Assembly (NCBI RefSeq): GCF_949628265.1
Contig: NC_088788.1
Span: 2,356,001-2,420,000, forward strand
Source of the DNA: Cloeon dipterum
Taxonomy: Eukaryota; Arthropoda; Insecta; Ephemeroptera; Baetidae
DNA: 64,000 nt
Direction of reading: 5' to 3'
Shown: in pieces, positions 47,045-59,529 of the stretch
Layout of the letters: every line of letters begins with the position of its first letter
Numbering within the stretch: the stretch's first letter is position 1
Translations under genes and position numbers: made by a program
The notes under the pieces: model-generated
The model's database searches: none
Told to the model about the DNA's origin: nothing
The model's input: the letters and a program-made list of their open reading frames with translations, nothing else

Positions 47045-50000
47045 CTAGTATGGAAGTGGGCCACATATAACTCTATTGCAACCGAGTCCAGTTAAATATA
47101 ATGACAATCCGCCGGCTTTCGTCATGTAAATTCGAGTTGCTGTCGTGAACTGCTGGTTGCGATAATATTGGTTGATGTCTGTGATCAGTCCTGCTGGCAG
47201 CTTCTTGAAGGTTGAGCACCAGCTGTCGGTGCCATCGCCGTTGTCGAAAGTCGGTCCAACGAAAGCCCAATGGTCTGAAGAATCTAAAATATTTGTTCCA
47301 GCTGCCAATTGACAACCCAAATACAAGTCTTTTTTACCTGGCCATTCTTTCATAAAAATGTTGTAATCCTCCAAGCTTTCGAAAATGACAAGGTGGCTGC
47401 CAAGTTTGCAGCAGTAGTCTGCTTCCGCTTGAGCGTCAGTCTAAATTTAAAAAAATATTTTTAAACGCATTTATGTTCTGTTAGAATTACTAACAATTCC
47501 TGAGACATATTTTATAAAGTATTTTTTGCCAGTCGAGGTTGTCAGGACACCTGCCCCTAAAGCTGGAATAAAATAAGTTAGACCTTCGCTCAAATTTAGC
47601 GCTGTGAGCGGGAATTGAGATAATATAATCCGAAGTAAAAACAAAATGAAAATATGACTAATGAGGTTGTTGGGATTCTCCTTTACTAAATAAAATATTG
47701 AATTTCAAAATTCTTAGTGAGTGAAAAGTAAATTGATTATATTACTCGATCCCGTGTTTTTAATTTCATCAATATTTGCTTGCTGCAAGAGAACAACATA
47801 TTCAATATATTTCTTACAAATTATTTAAAATTACGTTTGGTACACAATTTGGATACACAGGACAAACTCTATTGCCGGTTTTAATTCCCCCTGTAGCAGT
47901 TACTGAAACCTGGCGAGTAACAAGAAAAAAATATTTATTTGTACATTCTATTTGTAATAGTTTTAAAAAGGTCACAGTGGCGTCTCCTTTGTTGGCAGTG
48001 ACCAGTCCGATTGTCAGGTCTGGTGCATTTTTCTTGCCACACCCGAACACCTGGGCCGTCGTGTTGCATTCGTCAGAGGACTCTGCAAAAAAATATGCAC
48101 TTCAAATGTTAGTAATATAGTAATGCTTACGAAAGGAAGCGCAGGAATCAAAGTTTCCAAAGCCATTCTGCATGGCTTGCGGGTCGTCAGCCGTCAAGTC
48201 CTCTAAGTTGCGCAAAATTTGATCCGTCACCAGTGACCCAGTTTTTATCTTATGCATTTATTAGGTTTTAATTTGATTTTTAAAAGTGAACTCAAGAGAT
48301 ATATTTACCACGTTTCCTTTTTTCCCGCAGCACCTTAGATAACACTAAACAAAAATATATTTAATTTTAAAAATTAATCCAATTAATTTCCGTGGCCGCA
48401 CTTTCAGATTTCGTCTTTGGTTTAAGACGTCACCGCTTGGATTCATAATTATATCAATCACTTCACTGTCTGTCACGCCCCAAATTTCCTTGCAAGTGCG
48501 CTCGATTTGCATTGATTTTGTGCCCGGTTGCAAGGCCTGAAAGACTCAGAAATAAACAATTGAAATAAATGGAATTAAAATGATACCTCGCAAAGAAACG
48601 GTTTTTGCTTGGTGCAAGAGTCAGCGCCCAAATAAGTTTCACTCAAAGTCGAATTTGACAAATTGATGAAAATGCACTGATCAGCACTCTCCGAGGGCAT
48701 TTTCCCGTTTTTCCAGTTAGCTAGTTCTTCCTTGTTTAATTTTTCATTCTCTGAACACCAGAAGTGAGCTCCTGGACAACCGCGGTTGGTGCCAGATGTC
48801 CAGAAATCCCTTCCACATTGATCAGGATAGACTGATAAAAGATTTTATGAAAGTTTGAAATTCAAATACTCGTTACAATGGTTGGAATTATCATTATTCT
48901 ACCTGCTCTGGGATATTTCGCAACCATGTTCGTGAGACAACTCAATTCCTCAAGAGCTTCAATCGAGGCCAATTTCATTCCAACAGAGCAACAATAATTC
49001 CACGCTCCCAACCAATCCATCTAAACGATATAAATTTTAAAATAAAATACAAATTAATTTAAAAATTAAAATCCACAGTTGCATTCGAAAACAGATAATC
49101 TTTGCCACAACCGGCATTCCACTGGCCGTGAACAAATAGATCTAAAAGAGCATAAAATATAGCCCAAACAGTTTTCACTCATTTGGAGATCAAATAACAA
49201 ACCATCCAATGTTCCGTTTGTGAAAATTGATTCCTATGATGTTTTAAATATTGTTAAAATCCTAGATTTTAAAAGAAAAACAGATCTTGCATTTCTACTA
49301 CACTCCATCGAACAGTTTGGCTTGTTGCAGTTGGACGCCATCAACGCGTCACCCTTAAAGCAACCAAAAATTATATTTAAGCTCTCAACAAATTCGCACA
49401 AAGAATAAAAAATATTCCCACCTGGCAAGCGATGACGTATTTGTGGCTGCAGTTCCGGTCCGACAAAAGTATTCCGCTCGAATTTTTGGTCACTTGCAAG
49501 TGAAGGCAATTCTCATTGGTCTGATTATTGTCCGGTTGCCCCGGAGCCCAGGAAAGCGAGTCGGGAAGGTTGATGGCCCCTGGGCACCAGGCCCACCTTC
49601 CCCAGGTGCCCATTGCGCGTCCCGCCGTCCAATAATTCCAGTTTAGCGCCCACTTCGCTTTGGTGGTGTTGCTTAAACACTCGAAATCAGACGCTGAGCT
49701 AAACCATATCGGGTGCATGCCCAAACTGCAACAAAGGTCCCAACTCTGCTGCCAGGTTCCCTTTGAGAATTTATAAATGATTTAATTTTTTTGAAAAAAA
49801 AACTTTTAATACTAACAAGCTTGTTAGAGAAGAGGTACAATTTGCCGCAGGTACGCGTCCACTTCCCATACTTTTCTCCATCTGAATATAAATATATTTT
49901 TCGCAAAATAAAAACTAATATAAGTATTTTAATTGATTTTCAAAAGCTCCCAAATGTTATTCGCTTTTTCAGTCCTTTTGTTGTTAATTACCTTCGGGGG

Positions 50001-52141
50001 TAGCTATTGTAAAATCAATTAAAATATAAATTAACCACATACATGGATTTCTCATTTTTTTTAAAAATGATTAGATTTTTGCAGCATTTTACCCTTAATA
50101 TTTCCATTCGCGTCAAACAATGTGTTCTATATATACATTCGAAAATAGATTAATGGATACCTCCAAATTAATATACGAAACATACGTCTTTGTTGCACTT
50201 AAGAGGAAGGCAAGAGTCTTGAAAATCACCATTTGGCTAATTTATAGTTTTTGTAATTATAATTTTAAAAATTAATAAAGTTCCATTACCTCGCACAAAA
50301 AAGGAAATAATGAATTTGAATCTGATGTTTTTAAGACGGCAGCACCGCTAAGCATGGAAGTAGTGAGTCCTTTTTGAACTAAATCTAAACTGTTTATTTT
50401 CTGCAGGATCGTGGGAATGATGATTTCTCTTTTTGGGTTGCACCAGGCGAAACTCAAATTGTAATTTTGGCACGACATGTTGCCTTCGTTGGAGCCAATC
50501 GTCCAGACGGAAGAATCAGCGCCAATATCTTTAAATCGTTCAAACAAAATTAAAAATAAATAAATAAATAAAATTAAAACACGTAATACCCTGAAGCATT
50601 TTTTGAAGAAGATTCATTTTCATGGTGTCTTGCACAGCAATTAAATTCAATTTGCGCAAGAAGCAGTTCTTGGCCGCGTCAGCTTGAGTCGCTGTTGCTG
50701 ATGAATACAGAAACGTTGTTCCGTTTCTAACAATTAGCTTGCCTGAACACAAAGTGCAAAAATTTAAGAATCATCAAAATTACAATTTTCCCTCTTACTC
50801 GTGCTTGCGCTGATTACTGTTGTTGCGCCCTGAATAAGGTTAGTGCAAAAGGTACGTGTTAATGCTAATTTAGTATAGAAGTGATAATATTTATCTATTT
50901 CAATGAAATTTTCGCCATTTTTAAATAAATAATATGATTCAACGGTTAATCTTATAATTTTTAAATTCTTTAAAGGAAATTTTGAAACCTGGTTTGCGAT
51001 GAAAGTGAAGTTTGTGCACCGAGACTGTTCGCAAGCAAGCTAAAATCCCATTTTTTTATTTTAAAAATCATCTCTTTAAATTAATTTCAGCCTACATTTA
51101 TTGGTTTAGCTGTCGTAGTTGTTGATGTCGAGGTGGTGGTAGTCGTGGAGGTCGATGTGGTGGTCGGTTTTGTGGTAGTTGTCGTTGTAGTGATAGTTGT
51201 GGTTCCGATTCTGGTGGTGGTTGTGGTTGCGATTGTGGAGATGGTGGCGGGGATGGTGGTGACCAAATTTGTCGTTGTCGCAGCTATGGTCGGTGTTGTT
51301 GTTGCTTCTGCAACTGGTGAAGTGCTTGTAGGCCGATCAGTAGTTGATTCTGCTTTCGTCTGAGCTGTTGAATGCGTCAAAAATGTTCGTGGTTCACAAA
51401 TTTAGTCGACATACAAGGCGTATTATCCGCAATAAATTTAGTTGTGTCACTTTTTAAAGTCGTGACGGTAGTCAATTCCGATTTGTTCGGCTCAGAGGAC
51501 GTGGTGTTTTGAACGGAGGAAATTTTTTCTGTTATTTCAGTTTGCTTTTGGTTTGGTACAGAGGGGGTTGTATCTGATGTAGAGAAGGCCGTAATCGATT
51601 CGGAGAGGGTTGTATCAAAATTAGATAAAGTTGTATTTTCATAATTAGTGTGCTCTTGAGAACCGCTGAAATCTGTTGCTTTAGTTGATTGAAAATGACC
51701 TCTGAAAATCAAAATAAAATATTAAATATTTTACTTTATGTTGCTCATTCGCACGGTATTCATACGCAGTTTTGGATGTTTTCAGGTGAGAGGTGTTCGT
51801 TTTGAAAACACTCGAACGTCGTGGTGGTTTATTTCGCATAAAAGATGACGAACATTTTGCACCTCCACAACACTTGATTATTTGAATTCGTCTCGAGTGC
51901 TTCAGGTTTTCTAAAAAACCAGAATGTTCATTAAAACCTTTTTCAAAAGAAAACCGACCTTTTGAATGTAAACGTTTTCTATGTTGAGGATTTTTTCCGC
52001 CGCAAAGAACGAACTAAATTTTAAAAATTTACTAATTTAACAGACCACATATCCATGATTAGTTGTACTAATGAAAACGCTCACCTGATAATTCACAATT
52101 ATTAGCACTGATACGATCGTTGAAAGCATCAAAATCCTCAT
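47045..52141 (-). CDS. L3: complete mucin-CTLD x3-OBP-CTLD fusion protein
   Basis: Same plan as L1, with signal exon 52085-52141 (MRILMLSTIVSVLIIVNYQ). The mucin exons (about 51090-51710) are longer in the Thr run. Lectin module 1 lies at about 50290-50840, module 2 at 49422-49760 (main exon), module 3 at about 48590-49135, the OBP block at 47976-48536, and module 4 at 47045-47915. Exon 4 uses a normal GT donor (GTAGGC) where L1 has GC. The module 2 loop reads GQPDNNQTNENC instead of the GQPDNAQPDENC of L1, a change beside the expected calcium and sugar site. The OBP cysteines are all kept (TCKEIWG, CYLRCC, DECNTTAQVFGC). No frame damage was found, so it is probably functional. Confidence 0.83.
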
Positions 52142-52300
52142 TTTGACTTCTATGTTGTAAAAGAGCTGTTGATAAAACAGCTAGAGGTTGGCTTCAGCAT
52201 GAAGTGTGAAGCTCTGAACTTCCTGTTATATGTGTGACGAACTATTGATGTCATGGTGTTTTCCCAAAAATTTTGGACGTTGGAAAGTCCCTATTAAAAA
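52142..52300 (-). promoter_or_regulatory. Promoter region of L3
   Basis: Carries the shared lectin upstream pattern: minus-strand GGGAAAACACCATGACATC, then TTCGTCACACATATAACAGG and AAGTTCAGAGCTTCACACTTC. The CATATAA (about 52226-52232) lies some 88 bases before the start codon and is the best TATA candidate in the array. Confidence 0.45.
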
Positions 52301-53277
52301 TATTAAAAAGTCAGTGAAAGAATATTGACATTTGGTGTTCCATATCACGTATTAATTGGATCGGCCATTTTTCAATACTTTCCGTGATGCGTATTAGCAT
52401 TTTGAAAAATTAATTTAAAGGCAATATGTTGAGTGAATGTCTATATTGATGTATATTATGAAAAAATATGTCAGTAGTTTTGCTACATAAATTTCAAGCT
52501 TGATTTACATGTTACATGTATGCTTGTTCTGTTTACTCAAACGTTATTTGTGTTTACAAATTAGCAAAGGGCTGAAGGAAATTCTCTTGAGTTGTGCGTG
52601 TGTTCTCTATATGTGGTTTAGGGCAAACGTGGATAGATAAAATCACGACGGTCATAATTAATTATTTCGCCTTAATGAAGTGATTAATTGCATATGAAGA
52701 TCGCCAAAGGCAAAGTGCAATATCATTTCAATTTTTCCACTCTGCTGTTCAGGAAGGTCTAAATCATTTTTCTAACTTTTCTGGATTTTCTCTACTTTTA
52801 CCTGCATTGAACCAATAATCCCTGAACAATTTCTTTAAAAATGACTGTCCGTTAACGCATTATAAAACTCTATACGTTCCTGTAAAACAAACGCATTTTG
52901 TCATGAGCCGCTGGTCGCGCTCTACTTGCAGATAGCCGTGCACAAATATATGTTAAGTGTGATGTATATTTTATTTTTCCAATCAAACTGAAAGATTTTG
53001 GTCTTATATTTATTTATTCAAACTTTTATTAGAATTCGACAATATTTATTGGTAGGTCACGAATTTATTTTTACCCTGCCATAACATTAAATGAAGAAAC
53101 TACAGTGTCATTCAAATATTAACCATAATTATAGACACAGTTGTTTATTTTATATTTTCAATGCAAGAATAACACCATTACCAAACTCATTTAATAAAAA
53201 GAAACGTGTCTTATATATAAGTATTTTCAATAATTATTTACGATTGGAATATATAATTTCATCAAAACTCAAATATT
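52301..53277. other. Spacer between L3 and L4
   Basis: AT-rich DNA with no gene. Its right part (52870-53060) is repeated downstream of L5 (59155-59345) and partly near 1880-1975, so it is the common 3' flank of lectin genes. Confidence 0.45.
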
Positions 53278-56200
53278 CTAGTAGGGAAGTGGGCCACATA
53301 AAACTATGTTACACGAGCCTCCTTTTGAATAAATTAACAATCTGGGGGATTTCGCCGAGTAAATTTGAGTTGAGTTGAAGTTCTGGTTGCGATAGAATAG
53401 ATTGATGTCTGTGATCATTCCGGCTGGCAGCCTCTTAAAATTCAAGCACCAGCTGTCGGTGCCATCGCCATTGTCGAAAGTCGGTCCAATGTAAATCCAG
53501 ACGCCTCCATTATCTGTAATATTTTTTGTTCCAGCTCCCAATTGACAAACGAAATAATGTAACAGTATTTTTGCCTCTATAGTCGTGTATGAAAGCGTTG
53601 AAATCCTCTAAGCTTTCGAAAATGGCAAGGTGGCTGCCAAGTGTGCAGCAGTAGATTGCTTCTGCTTCAGCGTCGGTCTGAATTTTTAAAAACATTAATT
53701 TGATACATTCGTTTACTGTTCGAATTACTTACAATTCCTGAGATAAATTTTATAAAGTACTTTTTGCCAGTCGATAATGTCATGGCACTTCCCCCTAAAG
53801 CTGGAATAAAAGTTTCAAATTTAGATAATTAATTTCTCAATAAAATTACGAAAAATCCTTATTTAAAAGATATTCGCTAAATAATTAAATATGTGTCTAA
53901 TGAGATGGGGAATTCTCCTTCACTAAACATAAGATCTTAAAATTATGTTTTTAATAAATAGGAAGTTAATTGGTCGTATATATTACATGATCCCGTGTTT
54001 TTAAGCTCATCAATTTTTGCTTGCTGCAAGAACAAAATTATAAGTCAAACTTGCTGCAAATTAGTCCCAAAATTTCAAGATTACATTTGGTACACAACTT
54101 GCTGCTGGATACAGAGGACACACTCGATTGCCGGTTTTAATTCCCCCTGTAGCAGTTGCGGAAACCTGGCCATTACAAAGTTAAAGACATAATTCGCTTT
54201 CTGAATAAGTTTTAAAAGTCACAGTGGCGTCTCCCTTGATGGCAGTGACGAGTCCTAAAGTCAGGTCTGGTGCATTTTTCTTGCCACACTGGAACATTCG
54301 TGCCATCGTGTCGCACTCGTCAGTGGACCCTGCAAAAAATATGCATTGCAATTGTGTTGGCATATAGAAAGTTTACGAATGGAGGTGCAGGAATCAAAGA
54401 TTTCAAAGCCATTCTGCATGGTTTGCGGGTCGTCGGCCGTCAATTCCTCCAAGTTGCGCAAGATTTGATCCATCACCAGTGAACCGGTTTTTATCTTTTC
54501 CATAATCAGATTTAATTTGCTTTTCAAAAGTGAACTCGAGATAATTTACCACGTTTCCTTTTTTCCCGCAACACCTGAGATAACACTGCGAAGCAAAAAT
54601 ATACGAGAATTTATTATTTTATTTTTTAAATTAATCACTTTGAGCTTGAGTCTTTGGTTGACGACGTCGCCGCTTGGATTCATGATTATGTCAATCACTT
54701 CATTTTCCGTCACACCCCAAATTTCCTTGCAAGTACGCGCGATTTGCACCGATTTTGCGCCCGGTTGGAAGGTCTGAAAGATAATATGGTAAGGAATGTA
54801 AAAAATTGAATTAAAATATTGCCTCGCAAAGAAATGGTTTTAGCTTGGTACAAGAGTCAGCGCCCAAATAAGTCTCATTCAAAGTCGAATTTGATAAATT
54901 GATGAAAATACACTGATCAGCACTCTCCGAGGGCACTTTCCCGTTTTTCCAGTTGGCTATTTCTTCCTTGTTTAATTTTTCACTCTCTGAACACCAGAAG
55001 TAAGCGCCTGGACAACCTCGATTGGTGCCAGATGTCCAGAAATCTCTTCCACATTGATAAGGGTAGGCTGTTGAGAGTTTATAAAGGTGTGCAATTCATC
55101 ATGGTTGGTAGTATCATATTTATTCTACCCGCTTTGGGATATTTCGCAACCATATTCGTGAGACAACTCAATTCCTCAAGAGCTTCAATTGAGGCCAGTT
55201 TCATTCCAACGGAGCAACAATATTTCCACGCGCCCAACCAATCCAACTAAACGATATAAATTTTAAAATACAAAATTTAAATTTTTAAATTAAAATCCAC
55301 AGTTGCATTTGAAAAGAGATAATCCTTTCCACAACCGGCATTCCACTGGCCGTGAACATATAGATCTGAAAGATAATTAAGCTTAAACTCTTTTTCACTC
55401 AACTAAGACTCATATATCACTAACCTTTTATAATTCCATTTGTGAAAAATGATTCCTATTTTTTTTAAATGTTATAAAAAAAATCAAAATTTTAAACACA
55501 GATCTTGCATTTTTAGTACACTCCATCAAACAGTTTGGTTTGCTGCAGTTAGACGACGCCATCAATGCGTCACCCTTCAAACATTCAAGCTCTCAATAAA
55601 TATTCACACGCACAGAAAACATTCATTCCACCTGGCAAGCCATGACGAATTTATGGCTGCAGTTCCGGTCCGACAAAAGTATTCCGCTCGCATTTTTCGT
55701 CACCTGCACGTGCAGGCACAGCTCATCGGGCTGAGCATTGTCTGGTTGCCCCGGAGCCCAGGAAAGCGAGTCGGGCAGGAAGACGGCTCCTGGGCACCAG
55801 GCCCACCTTCCCCAGGTGCCCATTGCACGTCCCGCAGTCCAATAATTATAGTTTAGCGCCCACTTTTCTTTAGTTTTGCTGCTCAAACACTCGAAATCGG
55901 ACGCAGAAATAAACGATATCGGGTGCATGCCCAAACTGCAACAGAAGTCCCAACTCTGCTGCCAGGTGCCCTTTGAGGGTTAATTAATTATTTATTATTT
56001 TTGATAAATTACTTTTAATACTTACAAGCTTGCCAGAGAAAAGGTATAATTTGTCGCAAGTGCGCGTCCACTTCCCATGCTTTTCTCCATCTGAATATAA
56101 ATATTTTTTTCATTTATTTATTTTCCAATTGCTACCAAAAAAGTTAATAATTATATTTCAATCCTTTTTGTTAATGTTCAACGTGAGTAGCCATTGTAAA

Positions 56201-58211
56201 ATAAATTAAGACGTAATTAAATTACTTAAATATGTTTTCGATTTAAAATAAGATTTTTGCAGGTTTCACGTTTTACCCTTAATTTTCCCACTTGCGTCAA
56301 ATAATGTGCTCTATGTACATTGGAGTAGAAATTAATCGTTAAAAATAATACGAAATATACGTCTTTGTTGCACTTAAAAGGGAGGCAAGAGTCCTGGAAA
56401 CCATCTTTTGGCTAAAATTTATCAGTTTTATTAAATATAATATAATAACTATACCAATCAAGTGTCTTTACCTCGCACAAAAATGGAAACAATGAATTAG
56501 AATCTGATGTTTTAAAGACGGCGGCACCGCTAAGCATGGAAGTCGTCAGTCCTTTTTGAACGAAATCCAAACTGTTTATTTTCTGCATTATCACGGGAAG
56601 GATGATTTCTCTTTTCGGGTTGCACCAGGCGAAACTCAAATTGTAATTTTGGCACGACATGTTTCCTTCGTTCGAGCCAATCGTCCAGACGGCAGAATTA
56701 GTGCCAACCTCTATAAATCGTTAAAACAAAATTAAAAATAAATAAATAAAATTAAAACACACCCTGAAGCAATATTTGAACAAGATTTACTTTCAGGGCG
56801 TCCTGCATAGAAATTAAATTCAAATTTCGCATGAAGCAGTTCCTGGCCGCGTCAACTTGGCTCGCTGCTGCTGACGAAAACAGAAACGTCGCTCCGTTTC
56901 TAACAATTAGCTTGCCTGATTTCAAAAAGCAAAAATGTAGGCATCATCAAAGGTATAATTTTGCTCTTACTCGTGCTTGCGCTGATCACTGATGACCCGT
57001 TCTGAATAAATTTATTAATAAATTTGTGGATATAAACCACTTTTGCTTGAAAGTGATATATTATTTTAATTTCAACACTTTTTTGAAATTAAAAAAAATG
57101 AGAATGAACAGTTGATTCTAAAACGGATTAATTGGAACCTGGTTTGCGATGAAGGTGAAGTTTGCGCACCGAGACAGCTCGCAAGCTTGCTAAAATCCCA
57201 TTTTTTATTTTAAAAATCATCTTTGCAAATTAATTCGAGCCTTCATTTATTGGTTTAGTTGTCATAGTGGTTGATGTCGGGGTGGTGGTGGTTTTTGTTG
57301 TGGTTGTGGTGGAGGTTACCAAATTTATCGTAGTCGCAGCTATGGTCAGTGTTGTTGTCGCTTCTGCTGCTGGTGAGGTGCTTGTAGGCGGGTCTGTGGT
57401 TGATTCTGCTTTCGTCTGAGCTGTTGATTACGTCAGAAATGTTGGTGGTTCATAAATTTAGTCGACGTACAAGGTGGATTTTCCGCAATCAATTTAGTTG
57501 TGTCACTTTTAAAAATCTTGACTGAATTAGTCAAATCCGATTTTGTCGGCTCAGAAGACGTGATGCCTTGAGTAGAGGAAAATGTTTCTGTTTCAACGGG
57601 ATTTCGGTTTGGTTCAGAGGGGGTGGCATCCAATTCAGAGATGGCAATATTCGATTCGAAGACAGCGGTTGTATCAGACACAGAGATTGCAGTATTTTCA
57701 TATTCAGCGTGCTCGAAAGTACTGCTGAAATTTTTGGCTCCTGTTGTTTTAAAACGGCCTCTGAAAATCAAATAGTTTTGCTTTATTTTGCTCATATTCT
57801 CACAATATATTCATACTGAGTGTTGGATGGTTTTTGGTGAGCGGCGTTCGTTTTGAAAACACTCGAACGTCGTGGTGGTTTGCGCATAAATGATGCCGAA
57901 CATTTTGCACCTCCACAACACTTGATTATATAAGTACGTCTCGAGTGCTTCAGGTTTCCTAAACGTTTTTTTATAAAAACAAAAAAAAAATCACTTTTAT
58001 TAAAGAAAACCCAACCTCTTATAATTAAACGGTTCCGATATTGAGAATTTCTTCTGCCGCAAAGAACGAACTAAATTTTTAAAATTTTTGTGTTAACTGA
58101 CCACACCATTAATTTATCCATTAAATTATTTGTAAGAATCATAAGAATGCTCACCTGATGCTTCACAATTATTAGCACCAATATTATCGTTAAATGCACC
58201 ATAATCCTCAT
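53278..58211 (-). CDS. L4: mucin-CTLD x3-OBP-CTLD fusion protein with a damaged exon-4 donor
   Basis: Signal exon 58155-58211 (MRIMVHLTIILVLIIVKHQ). Mucin exons span about 57245-57765, lectin module 1 about 56470-57000, module 2 main exon 55632-55970, module 3 about 54820-55370, OBP block 54223-54773, and module 4 53278-54170. The OBP block keeps all six cysteines (DECDTMARMFQC). The donor after the Thr-rich exon reads GAAGGC where paralogues have GTAGGC or GCAGGC. Without splicing, a TAA follows within four codons, so a full-length product needs another donor. All other junctions examined look intact. Module 2 keeps GQPDNAQPDE. The last module has the GPTFDNGDGTDSWC core. Confidence 0.75.
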
Positions 58212-58340
58212 TTTGACATCAATGTTGTATGGGATCTGTCGTTAAAAAGCAGCTTTCAGGATGAAATGTGTGAAACATTGAACATCCTGCAATGTGTGTG
58301 ACTAACTATTGATGTCGTAATGTTCCCCCCCACTAACCAT
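58212..58340 (-). promoter_or_regulatory. Promoter region of L4
   Basis: Retains the order GACATCAATAGTTAGTCACACACAT, then GCAGGA and CACACATTTCATCC on the minus strand. The TATA-like run seen in L1 and L3 is altered to CACATTGC. Confidence 0.3.
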
Positions 58341-58544
58341 GGTATTGGAACCAGAAAGTGGACGTTGCACACTGTTCTGATTAAAAATATTTAAATAATA
58401 AAAAATAATAATATGTATAATAAAGGTATTGTTACATATTTTCCACCACGTTATAGCATTTTCCCTAAAAATTAATTTCAAAACCGTGATAATTTGTAGC
58501 TCGGAGGAGCTGTCACGGCATAGGCACTCTTCCTATATCTGATG

Positions 58545-58690
58545 GTAATAATTAGGGCTGTGAGTTTTAGACGAATCTTTTCGAGAAAATGGTCGACTAT
58601 ATTTAGACGGGATTTCGGATAAATCTAGACGGATTTTTTCGATTTTTTAAATGTAGACGGTCTTAGACGATTTTTTTTACTATCAAAGTT
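58545..58690. mobile_element. Fragment resembling one end of a hAT-type element
   Basis: Begins TAGGGCTGTGAG at 58553 and is followed by repeated ttagacg and tagacgg units (five or more within 130 bases). That layout, a TAGGG terminus plus subterminal repeats, matches the hAT element at 19715. No matching second terminus or target duplication was seen, so it is a truncated end or chance. Confidence 0.35.
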
Positions 58691-58795
58691 TTTTATGATA
58701 TGATTTTCTTGCAAAAGACACGTGGTGTATCGTGTTAAAATATTTTTACCCCAAACCAGCCCGTTGGCTCGCATTGTTCAGCGGCATTCTCAGGA

Positions 58796-59203
58796 GTGTC
58801 AAAGCAATTAGAGGTATTTGAGCAGTTCGGAGATCTAATACTGGCCACCCAATGTCAGACATGGCAAAAAGTGGTTAGTTTAGTGACTCGAAATGCTCAA
58901 ATTGCTCAACGGGCTGCTTTGCACCTTTCCAGCATGCGTGATTTGGCTTCACGGGACGAATGTCTAGCGTTTCAATGCAGTCCTCGGTGCGGAGGCAAGT
59001 GGCCCTTCGCAGTGGGCTGCGTCCCTGAAATGTGCGGCCTGGTGCGTCCATTCAATCCGTCCGCGGTGTTATTCGCACTCGGAATTCAGCATTCGTGCTC
59101 TTCCCGCTCCGAGAGGACAGGGATAAAAAGAGCAAAAAATAAAATAACGCCATATAAAACTGTACGTCCCTGTAAAACGAACGCAATTCGCCGTAAGTCG
59201 TAG
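58796..59203 (+). CDS. Unrecognised 135-codon frame between L4 and L5
   Basis: A GC-richer frame beginning MSKQLEVFEQFGDLILATQ and containing several Cys (FQCSPRCGG, VPEMCG). It has no recognised domain, no splice support and a tail that runs into the AT-rich lectin flank. It may be part of the mobile-element fragment on its left or a decayed host exon. Confidence 0.2.
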   Translation: MSKQLEVFEQFGDLILATQCQTWQKVVSLVTRNAQIAQRAALHLSSMRDLASRDECLAFQCSPRCGGKWPFAVGCVPEMCGLVRPFNPSAVLFALGIQHSCSSRSERTGIKRAKNKITPYKTVRPCKTNAIRRKS

Positions 59204-59529
59204 GTTGCGCACAAATAAATGTTAGATGTTCTAAATCCTCAGAACCGTAAATTTGGGTTGTTTATCTTCCAATTAAAACGGAAAGATTATGCTCTCTATT
59301 TATTCGTTCAATCTTGAATTAGAATATAGTACATTTCTTGGTGTATCAACTACACTTGTAATTATAGACACGGTTATTTTTTTTATTGTTATTTTGTTGG
59401 CAAGAATAACACCATTACAAAACTCCACATTCATCACACATATATGATGAAAACGGTCTTATATTTAAATATTTTCAATAATTTTAATTTTGAAAATGAG
59501 TTTTCTAAATTGATCAAAATTCAGATAGT

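Noticed and set aside
58553-58680. Repeated tagacgg units considered as a CRISPR or satellite array
   Set aside because: Units are short, irregularly spaced and without spacers. They fit subterminal repeats of a hAT-like end in a eukaryotic genome.
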